DNA from: Sutcliffiella horikoshii
Lineage (GTDB): Bacteria > Bacillota > Bacilli > Bacillales > Bacillaceae_I
Reading direction: 5' to 3'
DNA length: 64,000 nt
Assembly (NCBI RefSeq): GCF_020524325.1
Contig: NZ_JAIVKY010000012.1
Span: 1 to 64,000 of the forward strand
In this document: positions 26,347 through 34,838 of the stretch, one piece after another
Position numbering within the stretch: position 1 is the first letter of the stretch
How the letters are laid out: every line of letters begins with the position of its first letter
Program-made: the position numbers and the translations under genes
Notes under the pieces: generated by a model
What the model saw: only the letters and a program-made list of their open reading frames with translations
Databases searched by the model: none
What the model was told of the DNA's origin: nothing

Positions 26347-27396
26347 ATGACAATCGCGACAAATCTACCTCTTTCTGTAGAATGGAAAGACTCCTATATT
26401 CGTTTATTAGATCAACAAAAATTGCCTCAAGAGACTGTGTTCATTGAGTTGCATACCATTCATGATGTCTATGATGCCATTGTTACCCTTAAAGTAAGAG
26501 GGGCACCTGCAATCGGCATCACAGCAGCATACGGGCTTGTCCTCGCTGCAAATTCCTATAACACGGCTAGTTTAGCTGAGTTTCAAACTCAGTTGAAAAA
26601 GGACCGGGATTACTTGGCAACATCCCGTCCTACAGCTGTCAACCTTTTTTGGGCTATCGACCGTCTTATCCAAGTGTCTTTGCAAGCATCATCCGTAAAC
26701 GAAGCAAAAACAAATCTGGTTCATGAAGCGATTCAAATCCAGCTAGAGGATGAAGCTACCTGCAGACTTATCGGGGAACATGCTCTTTCCTTGTTTCAAA
26801 AAAATGATAAACTGCTGACCATCTGTAATGCAGGATCCATAGCAACCGCCCGTTACGGGACAGCGCTAGCTCCATTTCATTTAGCAAAAGAAAAGAATTT
26901 TCCTTTAAGTGTTTTTGCCTGTGAAACAAGACCAGTCCTGCAAGGGTCTCGACTAACTGCTTGGGAGCTTCAGCAATCCGGTGTAGATGTAACGTTAATT
27001 ACGGATAACATGGCAGCCCACACCATCAAGACTAAAGAAATCTCGGCTGTTATTGTTGGGGCTGACAGAATTACTGCCAATGGGGACACCGCAAACAAAA
27101 TTGGTACCTACGGACTTGCGATTTTAGCTAAAGCATTTGGCATTCCGTTTTATGTAGCTTCACCTTTATCGACTTTTGATTTGTCAAAGGAAAATGGAGA
27201 AGAAATTGAAATTGAGGAAAGAAGGCCTGAGGAAATCACTCACCTTGGAGGGAAGCAAATAGCTCCAGATGGCATTTCCGTGTTTAACCCGGCATTTGAT
27301 GTAACTCCAAATGAACTGATAACCGCCATCATTACCGAAAAAGGCATCATCAGAGGCGACTATCTAAAATCCATCCCTGAACTCTTTAAAGATTGA
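26347..27396 (+). CDS. mtnA: S-methyl-5-thioribose-1-phosphate isomerase
   Basis: A 349-residue aldose-ketose isomerase of the eIF2B-like family. Landmarks are [33 protein letters not shown] (catalytic Cys), [17 protein letters not shown] and [20 protein letters not shown] (catalytic Asp). It supplies methylthioribulose-1-phosphate for MtnB. Tight spacing with mtnK suggests one transcript. No terminator is obvious behind it. Confidence 0.96.
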   Translation: MTIATNLPLSVEWKDSYIRLLDQQKLPQETVFIELHTIHDVYDAIVTLKVRGAPAIGITAAYGLVLAANSYNTASLAEFQTQLKKDRDYLATSRPTAVNLFWAIDRLIQVSLQASSVNEAKTNLVHEAIQIQLEDEATCRLIGEHALSLFQKNDKLLTICNAGSIATARYGTALAPFHLAKEKNFPLSVFACETRPVLQGSRLTAWELQQSGVDVTLITDNMAAHTIKTKEISAVIVGADRITANGDTANKIGTYGLAILAKAFGIPFYVASPLSTFDLSKENGEEIEIEERRPEEITHLGGKQIAPDGISVFNPAFDVTPNELITAIITEKGIIRGDYLKSIPELFKD

Positions 27397-27430
27397 TAGA
27401 TAATATTTAATTACATTAAAATTACACTTA

Positions 27431-27617
27431 CTGTTGATTTTCGTTCCAGGCGCTTCGCTTTCCATGGGCGGTCCGGAAGCCTCCTCGGGCTGATGCCCTG
27501 CGGGGTCTTCCCTGTCCCTTCCTCCCATAGGACAAGGAAAGCTCCTTCAGCAATTCATCGCACGAAGAAAATGCGATAACATTTTCGAGGAGTCTTCTCG
27601 CCTTCCACTTAAATCAA
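27431..27617 (-). repeat. Dispersed repeat, type B, minus orientation, with internal insertion
   Basis: Both ends and the conserved core are present. The inner stem is GGAAG/CTTCC (27475-27479 and 27507-27511) and the apex GGGC-TGAT-GCCC, all compensated relative to the other copies. About 55 extra bases (27530-27590) sit in the lower stem on one side. Confidence 0.85.
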
Positions 27618-27846
27618 CAAGGTAATCTTATTTGCAGGTTTACTTTAATAGTTGTTGGGGCATATTAATCATTACTTTTTGAAGTATCATAACTAATTCT
27701 GTCTTTAAGTCGATTGAATTAAAGCTTTCGTCTATACATTCATGCCAGAATTCTAAATCTCGTTAATTCTACGTTCATAATTTAGTTATCCCCTTTTAAC
27801 CTGGATCAATATCTCCCAAAACCAGATAGTTTTCTATAATATTTTC
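27618..27846. other. Composite spacer without gene
   Basis: An AT-rich interval between the B copy at 27431 and the A copy at 27847. No open frame, promoter or hairpin stood out, and it does not resemble the 7867 or 56044 spacers except close to the A copy. Confidence 0.5.
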
Positions 27847-27995
27847 AGCTGTGGATTGAAGCAAATGGCGAAGACTCCTGCGGGGGAGTAGCGACAATGT
27901 TGAGACCCCGCAGGCTTGTCGAGGAGGCTCAAGGTCGCCCCGCGGAAAGCGTAGCCATTTGCGGAAAGGAACAGCGGAGTTTATCAAAACAACTA
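27847..27995 (+). repeat. Dispersed repeat, type A, plus orientation, with compensated stem
   Basis: Outer stem GCAAATGGC/GCCATTTGC intact. In place of ACGGT/ACCGT it carries GCGAC (27891-27895) and GTCGC (27934-27938), changed on both sides so that pairing is kept. The right flank ends CAACTAAAG, the complement of the CTTTAGTTG flank elsewhere. Confidence 0.9.
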
Positions 27996-28030
27996 AAGAT
28001 TAAAAGAAAATAAATTATCTTTAACCTTCT

Positions 28031-28627
28031 TTATTTCGCCCACATTTCTGTTGGGTTTAGTTCGTATATTCCTGCTTCTCGGTACATGTAATGGTTGATG
28101 ATGAATTCCCTGCGTATCGTCGCATAGTCTTCGTGAAATTGTTTTATGTGTTCATTGATTTCCTTTTCACTGTACTTCTTCCCCATCTCCAAGTCTTTGA
28201 GGATATGTTCAAAAATAATTAATTTCTTCTTCCGTTGCGCCGGAATGGTTTTTAATTTTCCATCCTTGGCAAGGAAATTCTGCAAGATCTGTTCTCTCTC
28301 TTTTTGCTCTTCCATCGTCCTCTCCCCTTTTCCGCTTCTTTCTAAGACGATAAAAAGACCTTCACTATGTTGTCTTAACGCCTTTTGATTCAAGTAATAA
28401 TAAACAGTGTTCTTTTCTCTTCTTTCATACACAGCACTTACTTCTTTTAACTTGGTAATATGATGGGAGATCGTCGGAGGTTTTACCCCTAATCTTTCTG
28501 CTAATTCTTGTCCACTTAGAGGTTCTTCGGTCGATAATAAGACCAACAGTTTAATTCTAGTTGTATCCCCCATCACTTTGTAATAGTTGACGAGTTTATC
28601 CAGTTGCAGGATAATCCACTCCTTCAC
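28031..28627 (-). CDS. ArsR-family regulator with C-terminal DUF2087
   Basis: 198 residues. An ArsR-type winged helix occupies about residues 8-85 (DTTRIKLLVLLSTEEPLSGQELAERLGVKPPTISHHI by eye) and a DUF2087 domain about 105-190 (FLAKDGKLKTIPAQRKKKLIIFEHILKDL). No cysteine-rich metal site is visible, so metal sensing is unlikely. The start is a GTG at 28627 without a convincing ribosome binding site. Two tandem dyads immediately upstream suggest autorepression. No target gene is adjacent; ogt lies 320 bp upstream on the same strand, behind its own terminator. Confidence 0.85.
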   Translation of the reverse strand: MKEWIILQLDKLVNYYKVMGDTTRIKLLVLLSTEEPLSGQELAERLGVKPPTISHHITKLKEVSAVYERREKNTVYYYLNQKALRQHSEGLFIVLERSGKGERTMEEQKEREQILQNFLAKDGKLKTIPAQRKKKLIIFEHILKDLEMGKKYSEKEINEHIKQFHEDYATIRREFIINHYMYREAGIYELNPTEMWAK

Positions 28628-28630
28628 CTT

Positions 28631-28668
28631 CGATTAGATGTATATCTAATTAGATGATAATCTAATCG
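28631..28668. promoter_or_regulatory. Tandem operator dyads upstream of the ArsR-type gene
   Basis: ATTAGAT-gtat-ATCTAAT (28633-28650) and ATTAGAT-gata-ATCTAAT (28649-28666) overlap by 2 bp and are bounded by CG on both sides. Placed 4 bp before the start codon, they fit dimer binding sites of the winged-helix repressor. Confidence 0.7.
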
Positions 28669-28885
28669 AATGGTGAAATCAACCTTTTTTCTTATCTTTG
28701 TTTAAAATCGAACCTTTTTCTTCCGGGCTGATAACATTTAGTTTGGTTAATACCTTTGTATAAAAAATAATTTTATTATTTTTCCCCATTTTGTTCATCT
28801 CCAGTTTTGCCCTTGAGCAACATTTTTAGTTATAGTAAATTATATGAAGAAAATGAAAAATTGATACATGCTTGCAACTTTATGA
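28669..28885. other. Intergenic region without recognised gene
   Basis: AT-rich. No open frame or strong hairpin seen between the dyads of the ArsR-type gene and the ogt terminator. It should contain the promoter of the ArsR-type gene, but no convincing -35/-10 pair was found. Confidence 0.4.
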
Positions 28886-28918
28886 ACAAAAAAATACGAT
28901 AGCTTAATCACTATCGTA
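28886..28918 (-). terminator. ogt terminator
   Basis: TACGATAG-tgattaag-CTATCGTA followed by TTTTTTTG on the minus strand. Confidence 0.85.
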
Positions 28919-28948
28919 CAAAGTTTCCACATTATTTCTTTTTAAGCT

Positions 28949-29437
28949 CTATAGCAATACGCCTTCTAATTTTAATAGTTCTTCTTTCATCCCGATTTTA
29001 TCTCCAGCATACCCTACCAGGTCTTTATTCTTACCAATGACGCGGTGGCAAGGAATGACAATAGGCAGTGGATTTCTTCGGTTCGCTTGTCCAATTGCCC
29101 TGACTGCTAAGGGTCTGTTTATTTCTTTAGCAATGTCCTGGTAACACTTCACTTCTCCATACTGGATTTTGCTCAATGCCTCCCAGACTTCCTTTTGAAA
29201 AGTTGTCCCTTCCAAATGAAATGGTAAATCAAACGCAGAGCGGTCACCCGCAAAATATTCTTGAAGTTGGAATGTAGCCAATTCACATAATGGATCATTA
29301 GGTGTGTAATTGTATAAATTACCTTCCTTATCCTTTTGAAGAAATTCTTTATCAAACTCAATTCTAACTAGTTGTTCTTCATGACAAATAACATATATAG
29401 TGCCTATTGGAGTTAGAACGCTACTGTACCGGTACAT
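28949..29437 (-). CDS. ogt: Methylated-DNA-protein-cysteine methyltransferase
   Basis: A 162-residue DNA repair protein that moves the alkyl group from O6-alkylguanine to its own cysteine. The active site is LPIVIPCHRVIGKN, the DNA-binding helix region QANRRNP, and the conserved turn YGEVKCYQDIAKEI. There is no N-terminal Ada phosphotriester domain, so it is the Ogt/AdaB type. It is 30 bp downstream of the histidine kinase gene on the same strand and may be cotranscribed with it. Confidence 0.93.
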   Translation of the reverse strand: MYRYSSVLTPIGTIYVICHEEQLVRIEFDKEFLQKDKEGNLYNYTPNDPLCELATFQLQEYFAGDRSAFDLPFHLEGTTFQKEVWEALSKIQYGEVKCYQDIAKEINRPLAVRAIGQANRRNPLPIVIPCHRVIGKNKDLVGYAGDKIGMKEELLKLEGVLL

Positions 29438-29467
29438 AAATAGATTCCCTCTTTCTTCTTGTCCGAT

Positions 29468-31678
29468 TTAATGAACGGTAGGTGACCCTATCGGCAATTT
29501 AATATGGAATGTAGTACCTTTACCAAGCTCACTGCTGACTTCAATGGTCCCATTGTGTTCCTCTACAATTTTATAGCTTACCATAAGACCAAGTCCTGTA
29601 CCACGTTCCTTTGTTGTATAGAAAGGCTCCCCAAGCTTTTTCAGCTTATCTTCCGGGATTCCTGTTCCTTCATCCATAATGGAAATTAGTATCTGCTCCC
29701 CTTCTATTTTTTCAAGGCCAACAGATACCGTCCCTCCCTTAGGCATAACTTCAATGGCGTTTTTTAATATATTTATAAACACTTGTTTTAGTTGATTAGG
29801 TTCACAATAAATGTCCGGTAACCCATCCTCAATGGAAGTAATAAATTGAACGTTTTCCAAAGATGCTTGGGCACTTAACAGATCCAATGTTTCCTTCATG
29901 ATGACAGTCGCATTTTTTCTTTGATACGAAATCGCCTGTGGCTTTGCCAATACGAGGAATTCCGTAATGATGGATTCAATTCTTTTTAACTCAGAGGTGA
30001 TCACATCAAAATACATGGTATATTGATCTTCTGCCATGCTGTTTTGTAAGAGCTGGATAAATCCTTTAAGTGCAGTCATCGGGTTTCTTATTTCATGAGC
30101 AATTCCTGCGGCTAACTCGCCAACGACGGTCAAGGTGTCTGACTTTCTAAGTTGATCTTCCATTTCCCTTTTTTCCGTTATATTACGGAAAATCGTCATG
30201 TGCAACCCTTCAATGACGTTTTTCTTGGCAGAGTATTCAATGATTTGCGCTCCAAGCTCCCCATCCAAGCATACCTCTCCACTTAACTCTTCGCTTTCCG
30301 GGCACTTTTTCCACTGTGACTGAATTTCCTTCAACTGATCATGTGGAATATACCAATGAAGGGAGTTGTTCATTAAATCTTCTTTGGACAAACCTAAAAT
30401 TTTGCTGGCATTGGGATTGGCATCAATAATATTACATTTGTTGTCCCAAAGAAGTATGCCATCCATGGCGTTATTAAAAATCTTTCTGAATTTCTGTTCG
30501 CTCTCTCTTAAATCTTTCTCCATTTTTCTTCGTTCACTGACGTTCCTGAATATTATCATGTTAAAACCATCAATGATGCCTTTATTCGCTGTGAACTCTA
30601 ATAGCTTCTTCTGTCCGTTTGGCATATGAAACTCAAGTTCTTCTCTTATTTCTCCCCTTGCACCGAACTGTTTAACAATGGAAAATACTCTTTTATCATT
30701 TTTGGGAACGAATTCGTGAAGCTTCGAGCGAACCAAATCATCCAGTGGTAATTCAAAAGCTCTGCTTGCAGCAGGATTGGCCCGTTTTATTTGCCCATTA
30801 TTATCTACCAATACGATCGCGTCCAATGCGTGTTGAAACATTTCTCTGAAACGCTCTTCGCTTTTCTTCAGTTGTAGCTCCATATTTCGTTTTTCCGTTA
30901 CATCTCTCATTATTGCTAAATAGTAGTCATCATAAATATTAGCTGTAATGGTGACTTCAAAGGTCTTACGCTCACCTGTATGAAGAACTACCGGCAATTC
31001 TCCCCTAACCCGACCATGGTTATCTAAAAGATTCCAGATCTTCGTCATTTTATATTGAAATCCGTCTTCCACAAAATCATCCAACTTTGATTGTAAAAGG
31101 TCTAATTTCGGCATGGCAAAATTAGAGCAAAATGCAGGGTTTACATCGATAAACAACCCATCTCTGTCAAACACCACAATTCCGTCCACTGCTCTATTTA
31201 TTACATCATGATACATTTGTTTACTTTTGCTAGATTCTTTTTCTAGTTGTTTTTTTGTGGATATGTCACGGATGATACATATATCCAGTCCACTTTCATC
31301 CGGGTTACGAACAGCGGAATATTCCACAAATTTTATTGAACCGTTATCCAACCGCACAATCAATTCATTTTTCAATTCTCCTAATTCATTTAACTGAGCT
31401 TCCTGATATTCTACTTCCTCTTTTGGCATTAACTCTAGGAAATCATGCAACTTGCGCTGTAACAATTCCTCTTTAGGCAATTCAAAAAGTTCACATGCTT
31501 TTTGGTTCACTTGAAAGAATTCGACATTTTCATTGAATAAGATTATTGCATCATTGGCATGTTCAAATGTAAGTTGCAGAAACCTGTTTTCCTTTTCCAG
31601 CTTTTGAAGCTTGGCAGTTAGCGTTTCTATTTCTGCCTCCAACTTCCTGGTTTCTTCCTTCACCATGTGTTGGATCAT
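29468..31678 (-). CDS. Cytoplasmic four-PAS sensor histidine kinase
   Basis: 736 residues without a membrane segment. A short coiled coil (residues 5-35) is followed by four tandem PAS domains (about 36-148, 155-270, 275-390, 395-510), each ending in an R-[DN]-[IV]-[ST/SE] junction such as FRNVSERRKMEK. Next comes a HisKA domain with the phosphorylated His in GIAHEIRNPMTALKGFIQLLQ (near 526), and an HATPase with NAIEVMP, DEGTGIPEDKL and GTGLGLMVSYKIVEEH. The layout resembles the sporulation kinases KinA/KinE that feed Spo0F. There is no response regulator next to it, consistent with an orphan phosphorelay kinase. Start ATG 31678 behind GGGGGAAG. Confidence 0.9.
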   Translation of the reverse strand: MIQHMVKEETRKLEAEIETLTAKLQKLEKENRFLQLTFEHANDAIILFNENVEFFQVNQKACELFELPKEELLQRKLHDFLELMPKEEVEYQEAQLNELGELKNELIVRLDNGSIKFVEYSAVRNPDESGLDICIIRDISTKKQLEKESSKSKQMYHDVINRAVDGIVVFDRDGLFIDVNPAFCSNFAMPKLDLLQSKLDDFVEDGFQYKMTKIWNLLDNHGRVRGELPVVLHTGERKTFEVTITANIYDDYYLAIMRDVTEKRNMELQLKKSEERFREMFQHALDAIVLVDNNGQIKRANPAASRAFELPLDDLVRSKLHEFVPKNDKRVFSIVKQFGARGEIREELEFHMPNGQKKLLEFTANKGIIDGFNMIIFRNVSERRKMEKDLRESEQKFRKIFNNAMDGILLWDNKCNIIDANPNASKILGLSKEDLMNNSLHWYIPHDQLKEIQSQWKKCPESEELSGEVCLDGELGAQIIEYSAKKNVIEGLHMTIFRNITEKREMEDQLRKSDTLTVVGELAAGIAHEIRNPMTALKGFIQLLQNSMAEDQYTMYFDVITSELKRIESIITEFLVLAKPQAISYQRKNATVIMKETLDLLSAQASLENVQFITSIEDGLPDIYCEPNQLKQVFINILKNAIEVMPKGGTVSVGLEKIEGEQILISIMDEGTGIPEDKLKKLGEPFYTTKERGTGLGLMVSYKIVEEHNGTIEVSSELGKGTTFHIKLPIGSPTVH

Positions 31679-32014
31679 GATCTTCCCCCACTTATCATAT
31701 ATTTAGATTCTTTTCTCAAAGATTATTGTTTTAGACAACGGACAAGTAACTAGGAACTAGGAATACATATTATTAATCAACCACTCTGTAATCTTCTACA
31801 TCCTCCATCTAAATTCCTTTGTTCTACATTTAACGCAATAAAAAAGTCATTTCAGAAATCATTTTGTAATAATTCCAGATTTCCTGTTGATAATGGAAGA
31901 GAGGAAAGATTTACTAGCCCTAGAAAAAAGGCATGAAATCGTTACCCACCATATTTAATTATGATAAACTATATTAGTTATAGAATTTTTCACTAGGAGT
32001 TTGATGGATTTATA
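31679..32014. other. Divergent intergenic region, nothing recognised
   Basis: 336 bp between the divergent kinase and radical-SAM genes. AT-rich, no dispersed repeat, no hairpin with T-tract and no small open frame with a ribosome binding site. Confidence 0.5.
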
Positions 32015-33778
32015 ATGAAAATAATTGCCACAACATTAAACGCGAAATATATCCATACCAATCTTGCCATTCGCTATTTGAAAGCTTATGCAGAACCGGA
32101 ATTTAAAGTAGATCTAGTAGAATATACGATTAAAGATCCTGTTATGAATATTGTATCTGACCTCATCCAAAAGAAACCGGATGTCATTGGTTTCAGCTGC
32201 TATATTTGGAACATAGAAGAAACAATCAAAGTGATGAGTATGTTGAAGAAAATCAACCCGGAGCTCATCCTCGTTCTTGGTGGTCCAGAGGTGACCTATG
32301 ATGTGAGTGAATGGCTTGACCGCTTAACGGATGTTGATTTTATCGTACTCGGCGAAGGTGAAATCACTTTCAAGCAACTGCTACAAGAGCTGCAAGGTGA
32401 ACGAAACTTCGAGTCCATCACTGGGCTGGCTTATCGAGATGGAGACGACAAAAAAATCTCCGCTCAACGAAATAAAGTAGATTTAAAAGAACTGCCATCT
32501 CCATACAGATTTGACGAGGACCTCTCTCAACTTGGCAAACGTGTCACATACTTTGAAACAAGCAGGGGCTGTCCTTTTAGCTGTCAGTTCTGTTTATCAT
32601 CCATTGAAGTAGGCGTTCGTTACTTTGATAGGGAAAAAGTAAAAGAAGATATTCGCTTCTTGATGAACAATGGAGCAAAGACGATTAAATTTGTGGACCG
32701 CACCTTTAACATCAGTCGAAGCTATGCCATGGAAATGTTCCGCTTCTTAATCGATGAACATCTTCCGGGCACCGTTTTCCAATTTGAAATCACAGCTGAC
32801 ATCATGAGACCGGAAGTTATTGAATTCTTGAACAAGGAAGCTCCTGCAGGACTGTTCCGCTTTGAAATAGGTGTACAGTCGACCAATGATTCCACCAATG
32901 AACTTGTGATGCGCAAACAGAACTTCGCCAAATTATCGCGTACTGTCACCATGGTTAAAGAAGGCGGAAAAATTGATCAACACTTAGATTTGATTGCCGG
33001 GTTGCCTGAAGAAGATTACCACTCTTTCAAGAAAACATTTAATGATGTATTTGCCCTTCGCCCTGAAGAGCTTCAACTTGGTTTCTTGAAAATGTTGCGA
33101 GGTACCGGATTAAGGATTCGCTCGAACGATCATGGTTATATCTATATGGACCACGCACCATACGAAATCCTTGGAAATAACATTTTAAGCTTTGATGACA
33201 TTATCCGAATTAAGCAAGTAGAAGATGTTCTTGAAAAGTTCTGGAACGATCATCGAATGGATGCCACGGTGGAGCACTTGGTTACCCATGTATTTGAAAC
33301 ACCTTTCGATTTCTTCCAAGATTTCGGCGCATATTGGGATAAACAAGGTTGGTCCAGAATCGGTCATCAACTTGAAGACCTTTATAAACGTCTAAATTCC
33401 TTCCTACAAGAAGAAAAAGCTCTATCAGTATCTGTAGTGGAAAGCATGATGAAATACGATTACCTACGTCACCAGAAATTCAAGCCTCGTAAACCTTGGT
33501 GGCAGGATCGCCTTGAAAAAGAAGATAGAAGCAGTATTTACAAGCAAGTGATTGAAAATCCTGCAATATTAGGTAATCAGTTTTCTGCGCATAACTTAAA
33601 CGAAAAAGACCTATATAAACATACAATGATTGAAAGTCTTCAATTTAATCTGGCACATTACCTTCATCATGGTGAGATCATGGAAGAGGAAAGCTATGTA
33701 TTAGTCTATTTCAACCAAAACACAAACAAAGCGGAAATTTACCCTTTAGATTCGAAAAAAAGAAAAACTGCTAGCTGA
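32015..33778 (+). CDS. B12-binding radical SAM protein
   Basis: 587 residues. An N-terminal cobalamin-binding-like Rossmann domain (MKIIATTLNAKYIHTNLAI; GFSCYIWN; LVLGGPEVT) occupies about 1-150. The radical SAM core has the iron-sulfur motif RGCPFSCQFCLSS (CxxxCxxC) at about 190-200. The C-terminal part (about 400-580) is the DUF4080-type extension. The family occurs throughout Bacillaceae; the reaction is not known to me. The domain without the canonical DxHxxG motif may not actually bind B12. Monocistronic, with a terminator directly behind. Confidence 0.9.
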   Translation: MKIIATTLNAKYIHTNLAIRYLKAYAEPEFKVDLVEYTIKDPVMNIVSDLIQKKPDVIGFSCYIWNIEETIKVMSMLKKINPELILVLGGPEVTYDVSEWLDRLTDVDFIVLGEGEITFKQLLQELQGERNFESITGLAYRDGDDKKISAQRNKVDLKELPSPYRFDEDLSQLGKRVTYFETSRGCPFSCQFCLSSIEVGVRYFDREKVKEDIRFLMNNGAKTIKFVDRTFNISRSYAMEMFRFLIDEHLPGTVFQFEITADIMRPEVIEFLNKEAPAGLFRFEIGVQSTNDSTNELVMRKQNFAKLSRTVTMVKEGGKIDQHLDLIAGLPEEDYHSFKKTFNDVFALRPEELQLGFLKMLRGTGLRIRSNDHGYIYMDHAPYEILGNNILSFDDIIRIKQVEDVLEKFWNDHRMDATVEHLVTHVFETPFDFFQDFGAYWDKQGWSRIGHQLEDLYKRLNSFLQEEKALSVSVVESMMKYDYLRHQKFKPRKPWWQDRLEKEDRSSIYKQVIENPAILGNQFSAHNLNEKDLYKHTMIESLQFNLAHYLHHGEIMEEESYVLVYFNQNTNKAEIYPLDSKKRKTAS

Positions 33779-33800
33779 TTTCAGCTAACAGTTTTTCTTT
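33763..33800. terminator. Bidirectional terminator shared by convergent genes
   Basis: AAAAACTGCTAGCTG/CAGCTAACAGTTTTT. The stops of the radical-SAM gene (33778) and of the small minus-strand gene (33785) both lie inside the stem. Confidence 0.85.
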
Positions 33801-33955
33801 TTATTCTTTTTGTTGTTTGATTCTATTGCATTTTCAAAAGCTTTCGCAGCATTAGGGTCGCCAAATTCAGGACCAAATTCCTCGTTTAAACTGTCTTGAG
33901 AGATAGCATGCTCCGAACTATGTGCCTGCTTTTGCTTTTTCTTTTTTGCATCCAT
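33785..33955 (-). CDS. Small Lys-rich hydrophilic protein
   Basis: 56 residues: a lysine-rich start (MDAKKKKQKQ), a Glu/Gly/Pro middle with NEEFGPEFGDPNAAKAFE, and a basic tail NNKKNKKKNC. AAGGGGG lies about 9 bp upstream of the ATG, so translation is likely. Composition and size recall minor small acid-soluble spore proteins such as SspO, but I cannot align it confidently. It is 14 bp downstream of another small gene on the same strand, probably in one transcript. Confidence 0.65.
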   Translation of the reverse strand: MDAKKKKQKQAHSSEHAISQDSLNEEFGPEFGDPNAAKAFENAIESNNKKNKKKNC

Positions 33956-33969
33956 TTTAATAAGCCCCC

Positions 33970-34131
33970 TTATTTTCCTTGTCTGCCATGTTTCGAATTA
34001 CGGTTTGCTCCACGGATCATATCTTCTTTATCATATGCAGCAGAGAATTCCGTATCAGGTAAGCTTTCTTTTGGTGTTTTGTTATTATTTTTAGCTGCAT
34101 CATGAGCAACTTTCCTTTTTGCCAATGCCAT
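33970..34131 (-). CDS. Small basic hydrophilic protein
   Basis: 53 residues beginning MALAKRKVAHDAAKNN and ending GANRNSKHGRQGK, with no hydrophobic segment. GGGGGTG precedes the ATG at 34131; an upstream in-frame extension to 34215 has no such signal. It could be a spore-core or other nucleic-acid-associated protein of sporulating Bacillaceae, judged only from composition and from the neighbouring small gene. Function unknown. Confidence 0.6.
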   Translation of the reverse strand: MALAKRKVAHDAAKNNNKTPKESLPDTEFSAAYDKEDMIRGANRNSKHGRQGK

Positions 34132-34269
34132 CACCCCCGTGCAATTAGATTGCCCCTTTGTTATTTTTCGCATTCTTAACTCAATCAAAACTACTCTGTA
34201 ACTTACTTCGTACATAGTTATTTATTTTAATGAAATGCTAAAACTATATATAATCCGGAGGTGTAAGGA

Positions 34270-34617
34270 ATGTCAGAAAAAGATAAGTCATTGGAAGTCC
34301 CATATATGGAAGAAACGATGCCGCATCAAATCAGCTCCCCTTCCTTCAAAGGCTCCAATATAAAAATGCAACCGCCATTTGTTAACGAACATGGTGTAGT
34401 CATTGGTGACAGCAAATATAATTCTGAAGAATCCCCATTAAATAACTGGAGTGACGACATGGATCCCGCCATCATGGCTGGTGACCAATGGGTCCACCCA
34501 ACAAATGATATCGGATGGAACTCTGCTGAAAACAGGGAGCTCGTTGAAAAATCCAAAAAACCTCAAGGCTTCCCATTTACACATCAAGACAAAGATGTTA
34601 GTTATGACAGAGACTAA
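34270..34617 (+). CDS. DUF3905-like small protein
   Basis: 115 hydrophilic residues. Its conserved-looking core VPYMEETMPHQISSPSF, PPFVNEHGVVIGDSKYNS and DPAIMAGDQWVHPTNDIGW matches what I recall of the Bacillaceae-specific DUF3905 family. GGAGGTG lies 6 bp upstream of the ATG. There is no signal peptide or membrane segment. Function unknown; its restriction to spore formers makes a sporulation role possible. Confidence 0.75.
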   Translation: MSEKDKSLEVPYMEETMPHQISSPSFKGSNIKMQPPFVNEHGVVIGDSKYNSEESPLNNWSDDMDPAIMAGDQWVHPTNDIGWNSAENRELVEKSKKPQGFPFTHQDKDVSYDRD

Positions 34618-34621
34618 TTGA

Positions 34622-34772
34622 TAATTTCCGTTGGATGAGTTTTGAGGAGAGAGGCGTCCTCTCTACTACCTTTTGGGGATTTCCCCTGCCAGTTCGGTCG
34701 GAGAGATCAGCTCCTTTTGACCTTTCAAACCTTTAGAAGGGGAAGCGAAGCGCCTGAAACGGAAATCAACTG
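34622..34772. repeat. Degenerate dispersed repeat
   Basis: The right end GGAAGCGAAGCGCCTGAAACGGAAATCAACTGG is a type B end and the left end ATTTCCGTTGGATGAG is its partner. The middle has diverged beyond the conserved core, with a GAGGAGAGAGGCGTCCTCTC hairpin in its place. Confidence 0.65.
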
Positions 34773-34791
34773 GCATTTATAATTACCAATC

Positions 34792-34825
34792 AAAAAAGAG
34801 ACCAATTCAGGTCTCTTTTTCAAAT
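34792..34825 (-). terminator. Terminator of the potassium channel gene
   Basis: AAAAAGAGACC-tgaatt-GGTCTCTTTTTTGA on the minus strand. Confidence 0.9.
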
Positions 34826-34838
34826 TGATTTTTTAATT

